DNA of 64,000 nt from Emticicia sp. C21 (GCF_003418935.1 NZ_QVMT01000006.1:248001-312000), one strand, 5' to 3'; shown: positions 43,712 to 51,288, counted from the first letter of the stretch. The notes: generated by a model from the letters alone, not told the origin. Program-made: numbers and translations.

Positions 43712-44289
43712 TACTTCATTAATTTATTTCTTTCTACAATCCACATCACAAACAATGTCTCAAAAATCAAAGTAAATGGAATAATAGAAATATTTTTGAA
43801 AAATAAGAGTACCGGCCATTTTGAGGCTGTAGGACTGAGTAACTCTGTCGATTTTAACCAATCTAAAAATGTGGTGTAATCAAATAAGGCAAATAAAGCT
43901 ATATTAAAAATAACTGCTACCACTATTAAGATGATAAAATTGGTCAGAATGGCTATAGAATTATTCGAGAAATTACTCTTAACTGTAGCCCAAACATGAG
44001 ACCATTCATCTCTTGTCAGGCGGAACAGGTTGGTTAGATTGTTGAAACCTATCTGCACATACCCCTGACCAATGATAAGGAAGATAATTAAAAGGCGTGC
44101 TCCATTGATTACAACTTCCAGTATTCCGTGCATGGATGGAGTTATCTCGCCATAGCCGCCCTCCTGAAAAAACCTGCCTAAACCCGCCACTGCCCCCAAA
44201 CTCAATATCAGAATAAAGTTTCTTTTGAAATAAGTGTCGGTCTTTTGAATAAGGTCCGCAAAACCTAACAAAGCATAAGTATTTTTCAT
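43711..44289 (-). CDS. Four-TM membrane protein of the kinase operon, unknown function
   Basis: 192 residues with hydrophobic segments about 24-42, 56-78, 110-136 and 160-184. I recognise no family. It lies 18 bp after a TPR-like exported protein gene and overlaps the kinase gene by one base, so it is co-translated with the sensor. A role as a membrane partner or accessory sensor of the kinase is plausible from this coupling. The polar loop FRLTRDEWSHVWATVKSNFSNN between TM2 and TM3 is the main soluble part. Confidence 0.8.
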   Translation of the reverse strand: MKNTYALLGFADLIQKTDTYFKRNFILILSLGAVAGLGRFFQEGGYGEITPSMHGILEVVINGARLLIIFLIIGQGYVQIGFNNLTNLFRLTRDEWSHVWATVKSNFSNNSIAILTNFIILIVVAVIFNIALFALFDYTTFLDWLKSTELLSPTASKWPVLLFFKNISIIPFTLIFETLFVMWIVERNKLMK

Positions 44290-44307
44290 GATTATAGTAG
44301 GGTTAAA

Positions 44308-44949
44308 TTAATTAGCTTGCGATAATAAATAATTAGCAGCTCTTTCTCCCCAGTTTGGTGCAATGGTTGATGCGGGTTTGAATTTGGCAAATTTACTCAA
44401 TGCATCTTCAAACAAAGGAGCTGATTTCTTTTTGCCTCCACCGTAAGCTTCCGGTGTAAAGAAAATACCTTGTGCTTCTAGTAATTTGGCTCTTGGGTTT
44501 TCTGGGTTCAGTTTATAAGCATTTTGTATGCCTGTGCTTACAGCTCCACCATATTTTTGCCAGCGATCTTGTGGCGCTACGGCCATTCTTGCACCCGCCA
44601 CATACGCTTTCATCACTTCTATTTCATCATTATTCGGTTGTAGCTTTTCGGCTGCGACCAGAAATTTATCGGCTTTATCTAACAACAGGTCTTTTTTATC
44701 AGCATCAGTTTCGGCAAAAGAAAGATTGGTTAAACCATACGTTGCCCAATAGTTTGGTAGCCATTCTTTAGGTTCTGCGGCTGCAATGCGTTCTAGCTGG
44801 CTTACTCCTTGCTTGGTATTTTCGGTATTTTCAAACTCGCTCAATAAGGTAATGGCATTTTCCATAGCTGCCACGTACTCGGCTTTCTGAGCAAAAGTCT
44901 TGACGAAAATTAAAGATAAAAAGCTGATAGTTAAAATAATTCTTTTCAT
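44308..44949 (-). CDS. Exported TPR-like protein of the kinase operon
   Basis: 213 residues. Signal peptide MKRIILTISFLSLIFVKTFAQ, then an all-helical protein with TPR-like spacing: WLPNYWATYGLTNLSFAE, LLLDKADKFLVAAEKLQPNNDEIEV, GIQNAYKLNPENPRAKLLEAQGIFF. It resembles TPR-like proteins widespread in Bacteroidota without known function. First gene of the operon; -7 box TAATTTTG at complement 45000-45007, 50 bp upstream. Possibly a periplasmic partner of the membrane components; this is inference from gene order. Confidence 0.8.
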   Translation of the reverse strand: MKRIILTISFLSLIFVKTFAQKAEYVAAMENAITLLSEFENTENTKQGVSQLERIAAAEPKEWLPNYWATYGLTNLSFAETDADKKDLLLDKADKFLVAAEKLQPNNDEIEVMKAYVAGARMAVAPQDRWQKYGGAVSTGIQNAYKLNPENPRAKLLEAQGIFFTPEAYGGGKKKSAPLFEDALSKFAKFKPASTIAPNWGERAANYLLSQAN

Positions 44950-44999
44950 TTCTGTAGGTGTTTAAATGATTAATGAGGTCTTGTGCCTGATTGACGATT

Positions 45000-45007
45000 C
45001 AAAATTA
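45000..45007 (-). promoter_or_regulatory. -7 box of the DUF4097-kinase operon
   Basis: TAATTTTG on the minus strand, 50 bp upstream of the first gene's ATG. The -33 region has no clear TTG. Confidence 0.5.
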
Positions 45008-45084
45008 TATGGTAGAGAAAGGGCAGGACAGGAGTTTCTGACAAAGGCCTGATTTGCAGGAGTAAAATAGGCTTTTAAAGGAGT

Positions 45085-45103
45085 AAATACTTTAGTATTT
45101 TTG
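45085..45103 (+). promoter_or_regulatory. Palindromic operator overlapping the -7 box of the WYL regulator
   Basis: AAATACT TT AGTATTT (45085-45100) is a perfect 7-bp-arm palindrome; its right arm overlaps TATTTTTG (45096-45103), a -7 box 27 bp before the ATG at 45131. This arrangement fits autorepression by the regulator encoded just downstream. Confidence 0.55.
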
Positions 45104-45130
45104 GCTATTAATCCTCTACCTATCTTACTC

Positions 45131-45814
45131 ATGAATCGTATCGACCGCCTGATGGCCATTGTAACTACACTACAATCCAGAAAATTTGTGAGTGCCGAGA
45201 GCATTTCAGAGAGATTTGAAATCAGTGTCCGTACGGTTTATCGGGATATTAAAGCATTAGGCGAATTGGGTATTCCGGTGAGTTTCGAGAATCAGAAAGG
45301 GTATTTTATTGTGCCTGGCTATTTCCTGCCTCCGGTGGCATTCAGCATTGAAGAAGCCAATGCGCTTCTGCTCATGGAAAGTGTAACCATGGGATTTGCC
45401 GATAAATCTATCAGAAAACATTATTCGTCTGCGCTCAATAAGGTAAAATCAGTACTACGAACCGGCCAGAAAGAAAAAGTAGAGTTACTGACCGATAATA
45501 TTAAACTACAGGTGCCTCAACGCCTGAATAATGATTTTGAATACCTGAGTACCATTCAGAATGCCATTGTCTCCAAACATATTCTTGATATTCAGTACAG
45601 CAATATGAAAGAGGAAGTCAGTCGGCGGCAGGTGGAGGCGATAGGTTTGGTTTTCTATGCCTTTAGCTGGCATATGATAGCCTGGTGCCACCTGCGCGAA
45701 GAATATCGAGACTTCAAGGTTTCCCGCATACAAAGTATTAATGATATGGAGATTCCTTTCAGGAAGCAGAACCATATTAAGTTAAATGATTATGAGCTGC
45801 CTGTGGAGTATTAA
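45131..45814 (+). CDS. YafY-type HTH/WYL-domain transcription regulator
   Basis: 227 residues from the ATG at 45131 (MNRIDRLMAIVTTLQSRK); the frame from 45101 would start inside the promoter. N-terminal HTH_11 about 1-60 (FVSAESISERFEISVRTVYRDIKALGELGIPV), then a WYL-type ligand domain (ILDIQYSN, RRQVEAIGLVFYAFSWHMIAWCHLREEYRDFKVSRI). WYL regulators respond to small molecules or nucleic acids. It is divergent from the kinase operon. Repeat copy 3 lies between it and DinB. Confidence 0.9.
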   Translation: MNRIDRLMAIVTTLQSRKFVSAESISERFEISVRTVYRDIKALGELGIPVSFENQKGYFIVPGYFLPPVAFSIEEANALLLMESVTMGFADKSIRKHYSSALNKVKSVLRTGQKEKVELLTDNIKLQVPQRLNNDFEYLSTIQNAIVSKHILDIQYSNMKEEVSRRQVEAIGLVFYAFSWHMIAWCHLREEYRDFKVSRIQSINDMEIPFRKQNHIKLNDYELPVEY

Positions 45815-45844
45815 TCCATTTGTTCTCTATTACGGAAATGACAA

Positions 45845-45963
45845 CGACTTTAGTCGCTGCCTAAGATAACAATGGTATTTTTTTTATATACATCGCCGGA
45901 CTTAAGTCCGGCTTGCATACAAATTTGTTCCGTTGTTATTTTAGCCACCGACTTCAGTCGGTG
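45845..45963 (-). repeat. Three-hairpin intergenic repeat, copy 3 (inverted)
   Basis: CGACTTTAGTCG (45845-45856), central perfect palindrome GCCGGACTTAAGTCCGGC (45895-45912), and CACCGACTTCAGTCGGTG (45946-45963). Relative to copies 1 and 2 it is in the opposite orientation. Centre spacings are 53 and 51 bp. The rest of the gap 45815-46111 shows nothing else except AT-rich DNA before dinB. Confidence 0.85.
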
Positions 45964-46111
45964 AAAACGATGAACAATGAGGGCAAATCTGTAAATAAAA
46001 TTTCACCCAAAAATTCCCAAAAAATTTTTAAAAAATTCCAAAAACCGACTGCCATAGGGTTGTCAGTGGCGTGTATTTACTTTGTAAGGTAAACTAAAAC
46101 ACGACACAATT

Positions 46112-46606
46112 ATGACTATTATTCAGCAATTCTCAAGACAATTGGAGCAAGAGGCTCAAACCACACGCAAAATGTTAGCGATTGTTCCAACTGATAAGTA
46201 TGACTGGAAGCCACACGAAAAAAGCATGACTATGAAACGCTTAGCCACACACATTGCCGAGTTACCATCCTGGATAAAAATGGCATTGACAACTGATGAG
46301 TTAGACTTCGCCAACAACCCTTATCAACAGGAGAATGTGAGTAATACCGGAGATTTATTAGATTATTTTGAAAAAACCTTAGAAGAGGGTAAGTCGTATC
46401 TGAAAGAAGAATATGCCGACAAACTCTCCGAAAACTGGACACTTCGTAGCGGCGATACTATTTATAGTGTTGAGCCAAAAATTGATGTATTGCGTATGTC
46501 GTTCAGCCAGATTATCCATCACAGAGCACAATTAGGGGTCTATCTGCGCTTATTAGATATTCCGATTCCGGGTAGCTATGGCCCTAGTGCTGATGAAAGT
46601 TTTTAA
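46112..46606 (+). CDS. DinB-family metal-binding helical-bundle protein
   Basis: 164 residues. Four-helix DinB/YfiT-like pattern with KYDWKPHEKSMTMKRLATHIAELPSW in the first half and MSFSQIIHHRAQLGVYLRLLDIPIPGSYGPSADE near the end. The three histidines expected to bind a divalent metal are visible (HIAE, and HH in IIHHRAQ). Members often act as thiol-dependent transferases or stress proteins. It starts a run of three same-strand genes with GyrI-like and SRPBCC proteins. Confidence 0.9.
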   Translation: MTIIQQFSRQLEQEAQTTRKMLAIVPTDKYDWKPHEKSMTMKRLATHIAELPSWIKMALTTDELDFANNPYQQENVSNTGDLLDYFEKTLEEGKSYLKEEYADKLSENWTLRSGDTIYSVEPKIDVLRMSFSQIIHHRAQLGVYLRLLDIPIPGSYGPSADESF

Positions 46607-46617
46607 TTACAATTCAT

Positions 46618-46640
46618 AAAGGAGGCATTTTGCCTCCTTT
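46618..46640 (+). terminator. Hairpin terminator between dinB and the GyrI-like gene
   Basis: Perfect 9-bp stem AAAGGAGGC / GCCTCCTTT with a 5-base loop and a short T run. It lies only 10 bp before the next ATG, so it may attenuate rather than end the transcript. Confidence 0.65.
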
Positions 46641-46650
46641 TACTAGGATT

Positions 46651-47274
46651 ATGGAAAAGCTAGATTTAGGTAAGCAATACAAGGCTTATTATATCGCCAC
46701 CACTACGCCAGCTTTAGTAGAGATAGAAGCGGCAAAATACTTATCTATTGTAGGCAAGGGTGACCCATCTGGGGAAGAATATGCAGCTACTTTACAAGCG
46801 CTATATGCCACAGCTTATGGGGTGAAATTCTGGTATAAAGCACAAAAACAGGATTTTGTCGTAGCAAAATTAGAGGGATTGTGGTGGTTTGATGAGGCTA
46901 AATATAAAGACATACCAATGGCTGACTCACCAACACAAATTCCCCGCAGCGAGTGGCATTTTAGAATGTTAATTCGCATGCCGGAATATGTGACCATAAA
47001 AGCAGTTCAGCAAATAGCTGAAGAAGTGACTGCAAAAAAACAGATTGCTTTGGCCAGACAAGTAGAATTGTATGAAATGCAGGAGGGGAAATGTGTACAA
47101 ATGCTACACATTGGGCCTTTTGATAAAGAGCCAGAAAGCCTGCAACAGATTATGCAATTTTCAGAAGCCCACCAACTCCAGAGAAATGGCTTGCATCACG
47201 AAATCTATCTTTCAGATTTTCGTAAAACAGTACCCGAAAAGTTAAAAACTATATTAAGAGAACCTGTTAAGTAA
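46651..47274 (+). CDS. GyrI-like small-molecule-binding protein
   Basis: 207 residues from the ATG at 46651 (MEKLDLGKQYKAYY). The pattern AKYLSIVGKGDPSGEEYAATLQALYATAYGVKF, VVAKLEGLWWF, EWHFRMLIRMPEYV, MLHIGPFDKEPESLQQI and HHEIYLSDFRKTVPEKLKTILREPV is that of the COG4832-type GyrI-like/SHOCT-free family. The fold is that of BmrR/GyrI effector domains; it binds hydrophobic compounds in relatives. There is no DNA-binding domain. Part of a small cluster with DinB and SRPBCC proteins. Confidence 0.87.
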   Translation: MEKLDLGKQYKAYYIATTTPALVEIEAAKYLSIVGKGDPSGEEYAATLQALYATAYGVKFWYKAQKQDFVVAKLEGLWWFDEAKYKDIPMADSPTQIPRSEWHFRMLIRMPEYVTIKAVQQIAEEVTAKKQIALARQVELYEMQEGKCVQMLHIGPFDKEPESLQQIMQFSEAHQLQRNGLHHEIYLSDFRKTVPEKLKTILREPVK

Positions 47275-47295
47275 AATGAACTAAATCTAAATGAT

Positions 47296-47721
47296 ATGAC
47301 AAAGGAATTGAAAAAAACGATTGCAATCAAAGCATCAAAAGCTGACGTTTGGGATGCATTGGTTAATCCTGAAAAAATTAAAAAATACCTCTTTGGTACA
47401 GAAACCAGAACCGATTGGCAAGTGGGTAGCCCTATAATCTTCTCAGGTATCTGGGACGATAAACCGTATGAAGACAAAGGAACAATACTGGCCTTTGAGC
47501 CGGAAAAATCATTAACCTACAACTACTGGAGCAATTTAAGTGGTACAGTAGATATTCCTGAAAATTATGCCAATATTAGCTATACGGTAGAAGAGAATGG
47601 TGATGAAACGCTTTTAACAGTCATACAAGATGGTTTTAAAGATGATGCCGCTTTAGAGCGTTCGGAGGGAGATTGGGGCTATGTATTATATGAATTGAAA
47701 AAAATAGCGGAGGGAGAGTGA
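47296..47721 (+). CDS. SRPBCC (AHSA1/START-like) domain protein
   Basis: 141 residues. Activator-of-Hsp90-like SRPBCC pattern: KKTIAIKASKADVWDALVNPEKIKKYLFGTETRTDWQVGSPIIFSGIWDD, YEDKGTILAFEPEKSLTYNYWSNLSG, ISYTVEENGDETLLTVIQDGF, GWGYVLYELKKIAE-like end. These proteins have a deep hydrophobic ligand pocket. It follows the GyrI-like gene by 21 bp, so the two are likely co-transcribed. No defined role. Confidence 0.9.
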   Translation: MTKELKKTIAIKASKADVWDALVNPEKIKKYLFGTETRTDWQVGSPIIFSGIWDDKPYEDKGTILAFEPEKSLTYNYWSNLSGTVDIPENYANISYTVEENGDETLLTVIQDGFKDDAALERSEGDWGYVLYELKKIAEGE

Positions 47722-47723
47722 AA

Positions 47724-47752
47724 ATAAGAGGGGAAATCATTTCTCCTCTTAT
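47724..47752. terminator. Hairpin between convergent SRPBCC and 4-TM genes
   Basis: ATAAGAGGGGAAAT (47724-47737) pairs with ATTTCTCCTCTTAT (47739-47752) with one G-U. T tracts are poor, so efficiency is uncertain. Confidence 0.5.
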
Positions 47753-47772
47753 CCTATTTAAATCCACGAAAA

Positions 47773-48162
47773 TTACTCTGTTTTCAGAACAAGTCTTTCT
47801 TTCAATCCCCTTATCTGCAAAAAAGCCATCAGGGCCACCCACAAAGCTACTGCCGAGGTAAGGGCATAACCAATCAGGGTAAAATCAAATAATTGTCCGC
47901 CAACTACAATCAGACTGTCGACTACCCACATAATATCTAAGGCGATAATCCAACGAACCAATGTTTTATTCACTGATTTCTGGCGCGAAGCATAGTATAC
48001 CAGTAAAGAAAAAGCTACCAGGAAAATACCTGTCGCCATAAAAGGCATACTTTGCGATACGCCAAAGAGTTGAGCTGTGAAAGACGGAAACTCTATTAAT
48101 AAAAGACCTGTAGCGCCTGAGCTAAGGGCATTAATCAACAATACATTTTTTAAAGTTGTCAT
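47773..48162 (-). CDS. Small four-TM membrane protein, unknown function
   Basis: 129 residues, four hydrophobic helices (about 5-25, 40-60, 68-90, 96-117) with short loops and a basic C-terminus (RGLKERLVLKTE). I recognise no family with certainty. It has a good -7 box (TACCTTTG, complement 48188-48195) 25 bp upstream. It is divergent from an AraC-type regulator whose gene may control it. Confidence 0.75.
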   Translation of the reverse strand: MTTLKNVLLINALSSGATGLLLIEFPSFTAQLFGVSQSMPFMATGIFLVAFSLLVYYASRQKSVNKTLVRWIIALDIMWVVDSLIVVGGQLFDFTLIGYALTSAVALWVALMAFLQIRGLKERLVLKTE

Positions 48163-48187
48163 ATTTTATCAATGTTTAATGATGAAA

Positions 48188-48195
48188 CAAAGGTA
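48188..48195 (-). promoter_or_regulatory. -7 box of the small 4-TM gene
   Basis: TACCTTTG on the minus strand. Its position inside the extreme 5' end of the longest AraC reading frame is the reason for choosing the later AraC start at 48235. Confidence 0.6.
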
Positions 48196-48234
48196 GATTT
48201 ACCTCATCATTCAGGATTGATAATTCACGACAAA

Positions 48235-49206
48235 ATGAAAATACTGGCACTGCATCTGCATCATGTGATAGAATATGGCTATATGAGAGGCATCTCTCGT
48301 CGGGAGTTGATAAGTTTAATGGAAAAACCTCCTGTTAATTTCCTGGATGAAACAGAAACAATCAATGAACGGGATTTTTATATGGTTATTGATGCCATTA
48401 CCAGGCAATTGAAAGAAGGGCGTTTAGGGATTAGGTTAGGCAGTTTCCTGAATTTAAGTGCTTTAGGGCTCATCTATCGCATATCCTTACAGGCTACTAC
48501 CATAGAAGAAGCGCTGTATTATTTGCAAATGTATATGACCGCTACGTTTCCTATTGTGAATATTGAAACGAAAGTCAAGGCTGATTCGGTGAGTATTATA
48601 TTAAGTATTGACAATAATAGGGCAGAAGCTAATCGTATCATTTTAGAAAATATCCTAACGGTTATTGCAAGAGAAGTCAATCTGATGACTACCAGAGAGG
48701 TAAATATTACCAAAACTTCACCATTCTTCTCCAAAGATTACCCTGATGATTGGCAGATAGCCGATAACTATTCGGTAAATTTTACACCTACCATTTTGAA
48801 GGCGACTTTACAGGATAGAAGTAGACAGCAGTTAGACGTGTTGATACCGGAGTATCTGAAATTGATTGAGGGTCTGAAATCGGAAGCAAGTTTTACGAAT
48901 AAAGTAAAAATAGCATCGCTACACTTAGCAAAACCCGAGTTACCAGACCTCGCCAGTGTAGCAGATGCATTCCACCTTACACCTCGCACTTTTCAACGAC
49001 GCTTACTTACTGAAAACGTTACCTTCCGACAAATTACCGATGATTTACGGAAACAAATCTCCAATCTACTAATCCGGCATAACCGGTTCACAATTACCGA
49101 TATTTCTTATGTATTAGGCTATTCCGAGCCGGCAGCCTTTATACATTCATTTAAAAAGTGGTTTGGTGATGCGCCCGACCGCATGCGTCAAAAAGCTTTT
49201 TCATAA
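48235..49206 (+). CDS. AraC-family regulator with arabinose_bd/OruR-type N-domain
   Basis: 323 residues from the ATG at 48235 (MKILALHLHHVIEYGY), where the family's N-terminal domain usually begins. An upstream ATG at 48172 adds 21 residues but overlaps the divergent gene's promoter. Residues 1-200 match the PF12625-like domain (LGIRLGSFLNLSALGLIYRISLQATTIEEALYYLQMY). The HTH_18 part is about 225-323 (LPDLASVADAFHLTPRTFQRRLLTENVTFRQI, then ISYVLGYSEPAAFIHSFKKWFGDAPDRMR). It probably regulates the divergent small 4-TM gene. Ligand unknown. Confidence 0.87.
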   Translation: MKILALHLHHVIEYGYMRGISRRELISLMEKPPVNFLDETETINERDFYMVIDAITRQLKEGRLGIRLGSFLNLSALGLIYRISLQATTIEEALYYLQMYMTATFPIVNIETKVKADSVSIILSIDNNRAEANRIILENILTVIAREVNLMTTREVNITKTSPFFSKDYPDDWQIADNYSVNFTPTILKATLQDRSRQQLDVLIPEYLKLIEGLKSEASFTNKVKIASLHLAKPELPDLASVADAFHLTPRTFQRRLLTENVTFRQITDDLRKQISNLLIRHNRFTITDISYVLGYSEPAAFIHSFKKWFGDAPDRMRQKAFS

Positions 49207-49223
49207 GCCTGCAGGGGGCTGAT

Positions 49224-49682
49224 TTACTCTACAGCATAATATTTATTTGCATTGAAGGCAATTGGTAGCCCAATCATCAGCATCAGAACTACCATACCTA
49301 CAATAGCTTGAGTTATATTAAATGGTCCGGTTGTAACATGCGATAGCGGCACTACTATTTTATTCATAATCACCCACACAAATGCGCCGTACAAAATACC
49401 AGATACTATTCTGTTGATATGTAGGAAACCTACTTTAGGGTAAATCCAGAAATAGAAAAAAGTAAAGGTATAGGCTATGAAATAATGGAATAATAAGCCC
49501 CAGAGAATCATGATATTGCCACCACTGAATGCTTCTTTGCCAAATACGCCACTGGAGATATAATGAAATATCTTACTCGGGAATTTCCCGTTCAGGATAG
49601 TTGAAGAGATGATGGCTCCTGTTAGGTCTAATGAGCCAGCTATAAATCCAGTTAGCAAAATAACTTTATAATACGTCTTCAT
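49224..49682 (-). CDS. Four-TM membrane protein, unknown function
   Basis: 152 residues with four hydrophobic helices (about 5-28, 55-80, 88-108, 122-144). Glycine-rich first loop (SSGVFGKEAFSGGN). It resembles small membrane proteins annotated as hypothetical in Bacteroidota; I do not recognise a family. It is convergent with the AraC gene (17 bp) and divergent from the HTH-TM-sensor gene, so neighbours give no clear clue. Confidence 0.75.
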   Translation of the reverse strand: MKTYYKVILLTGFIAGSLDLTGAIISSTILNGKFPSKIFHYISSGVFGKEAFSGGNIMILWGLLFHYFIAYTFTFFYFWIYPKVGFLHINRIVSGILYGAFVWVIMNKIVVPLSHVTTGPFNITQAIVGMVVLMLMIGLPIAFNANKYYAVE

Positions 49683-49793
49683 AGTAAGTAATAAATGGTT
49701 GGGTTGTTGATAGGTTGACCATACAAAAAACTAAATTTTTCATTATATTTTTACAATCAAAAGCCGTTCAATCCGGGTCAAAACACATTCAAA

Positions 49794-51080
49794 ATGAATA
49801 CGATAGAAGATAAAGAACTGGTACAACGCTGTTTGTTTGAACTAAAAAAACAGATGGGCTATGCCGTAGATAACAGGCTATCGCAGCGTGATATTGAATA
49901 TTTAAGTGAGGCTATTGAAGCGAAAACCAAAATTCTTATCAGCCTTTCTACACTTAAACGTATTCTGAACGGACAATTCGACCGATTGCCACAAACCTCT
50001 ACGCTTAATGCTCTTACTATCTTTATCGGCTATACTGGTTGGCATGATTTCAAAACCCGGAAGCTTTTAGAAAACCCTATTTCGGTTAATGATTCTGAAA
50101 CCTTTGTCTCTCCTATTAAAGCAACAAAACCTCGCTCAAGTATATGGATAGGTATAGCCTTAGTTGCATTGATTATCATAATCGCTTTTTTATTAAAAAC
50201 ACCTTTATTGGGTTCTCAAAACGCAGCAAATAATATTCAGTTTTCTGCGCGACAAACAAGCTCAGAGAATATCCCGAATAGCGTAGTCTTCAACTATAAT
50301 ATTGATAAAGTAGAAGCAGATAGCTTTCATTTTCAGCAATCGTGGAATGAGCGGACTAAAATAGGGATTCTAAAAAATAGTCATACGCTGACAGATATTT
50401 ATTACGAGCCGGGTTATCATAAAGCCAAGCTTATAGCTAATGGCAAAGTGCTTAAAGAAATAGGCGTAAATATTACTGCCAAAGACTGGTTTTGCTATAG
50501 CAAAACCAACTTCACAGAAGTTAAACCCAAATACTTTGCCAAAGGTAATCCCATACACGATGGGGTACTAGGCATAACTGATGAAGCCATTGAAGAAAAC
50601 AATGTAGATTTTCAGAAAGACCAGATTTATTTCTACACTTTCTGTCCGAAACTGATGGATGTGGCAGGAGATAACTTCAAATATAAAGCACGTTTTCGAC
50701 TACGGAAAATTAAAAACACCCTTTGTCCCTGGATTATGACGGAAGTATTCTGTGAGAACTCTTTCATGTATTTTACTAATACAACTCCGGGATGCATCAG
50801 TGAGATAAATGCCAAAATAAGTGACAAAGACCTAAGTGGCAAAACTACAGACCTATCACCCTTTGGTTGCGATTTAACCCAATGGCAGGATTTAGAAATC
50901 CGGGTGGTTAATAAGCAGGTAACGGTATATCTGGCCAACAAAAAGATATTCGAAAAAACCTACGAACAATCCCTCGGCCTGATAGCAGGGATTGGTTTTA
51001 CTTCGAATGGCATTTGTGAAGTGGATAAAGTGAGTCTGGAGGATTTGAAGGGGAAGGTGGTTTATGGGAGTGGGTTTTGA
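49794..51080 (+). CDS. One-component membrane regulator: HTH-like / TM / extracytoplasmic sensor
   Basis: 428 residues. Residues about 29-88 look like a DNA-binding domain (LSQRDIEYLSEAIEAKTKILISLSTLKRILNGQF, LPQTSTLNALTIFIGYTGWHDF), a pattern I have seen in Bacteroidota proteins of unknown role. A single TM follows at about 116-135 (WIGIALVALIIIIAFLL). The outside part has a PKD-like sandwich about 155-235 and a jelly-roll/LamG-like region about 245-428 (LQDLEIRVVNKQVTVYLANKKIFEKTY-type strands, GIGFTSNGICEVDKVSLEDL). No kinase or sigma-factor partner is adjacent. The TonB receptor is the convergent neighbour. Confidence 0.8.
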   Translation: MNTIEDKELVQRCLFELKKQMGYAVDNRLSQRDIEYLSEAIEAKTKILISLSTLKRILNGQFDRLPQTSTLNALTIFIGYTGWHDFKTRKLLENPISVNDSETFVSPIKATKPRSSIWIGIALVALIIIIAFLLKTPLLGSQNAANNIQFSARQTSSENIPNSVVFNYNIDKVEADSFHFQQSWNERTKIGILKNSHTLTDIYYEPGYHKAKLIANGKVLKEIGVNITAKDWFCYSKTNFTEVKPKYFAKGNPIHDGVLGITDEAIEENNVDFQKDQIYFYTFCPKLMDVAGDNFKYKARFRLRKIKNTLCPWIMTEVFCENSFMYFTNTTPGCISEINAKISDKDLSGKTTDLSPFGCDLTQWQDLEIRVVNKQVTVYLANKKIFEKTYEQSLGLIAGIGFTSNGICEVDKVSLEDLKGKVVYGSGF

Positions 51081-51086
51081 GAGGCC

Positions 51087-51130
51087 TGCGTGTCACGCGT
51101 ATACTCGTACTCAAAAAGGGCGTGTCACGT
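51087..51130. repeat. CGTGnCACG intergenic palindrome, copy B
   Basis: CGTGTCACG at the left (51089-51097) and again at 51121-51129, each self-complementary around the centre base. Between them TATACTCGT and AAAAAGGG as in copy A. 22 bases (51087-51108) recur exactly, inverted, in copy C (51242-51263). Confidence 0.78.
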
Positions 51131-51220
51131 TTACCTGAGCTTCAAATTATCTATACTAGCATTGTAAAAATTTGTTATAAAGGATTGATTAAGTAGATAA
51201 TTTAAATTTGACCCAAAATA

Positions 51221-51263
51221 TGCGTGCCACGCACTCTTACGGACGAGTATACGCGTGACACGC
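51221..51263. repeat. CGTGnCACG intergenic palindrome, copy C (inverted)
   Basis: Arms TGCGTGCCACGCA (51221-51233) and GCGTGACACGCA (51252-51263); the spacer holds ACGAGTATAC, the reverse complement of copy B's core. Copies B and C form a 177-bp composite inverted repeat between the convergent HTH-TM-sensor and TonB-receptor genes. Confidence 0.78.
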
Positions 51264-51288
51264 AGTCTCCTTCTTCTTTCTCCAATCC

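Noticed and set aside
15487-45963. The recurring palindromes as a CRISPR array
   Set aside because: The copies are single, thousands of bases apart, in both orientations, with no spacers and no cas genes.
48172-48234. Upstream start for the AraC regulator
   Set aside because: It would leave only 9 bp to the divergent gene and place that gene's TACCTTTG promoter box inside coding sequence; the family domain begins at the later Met.
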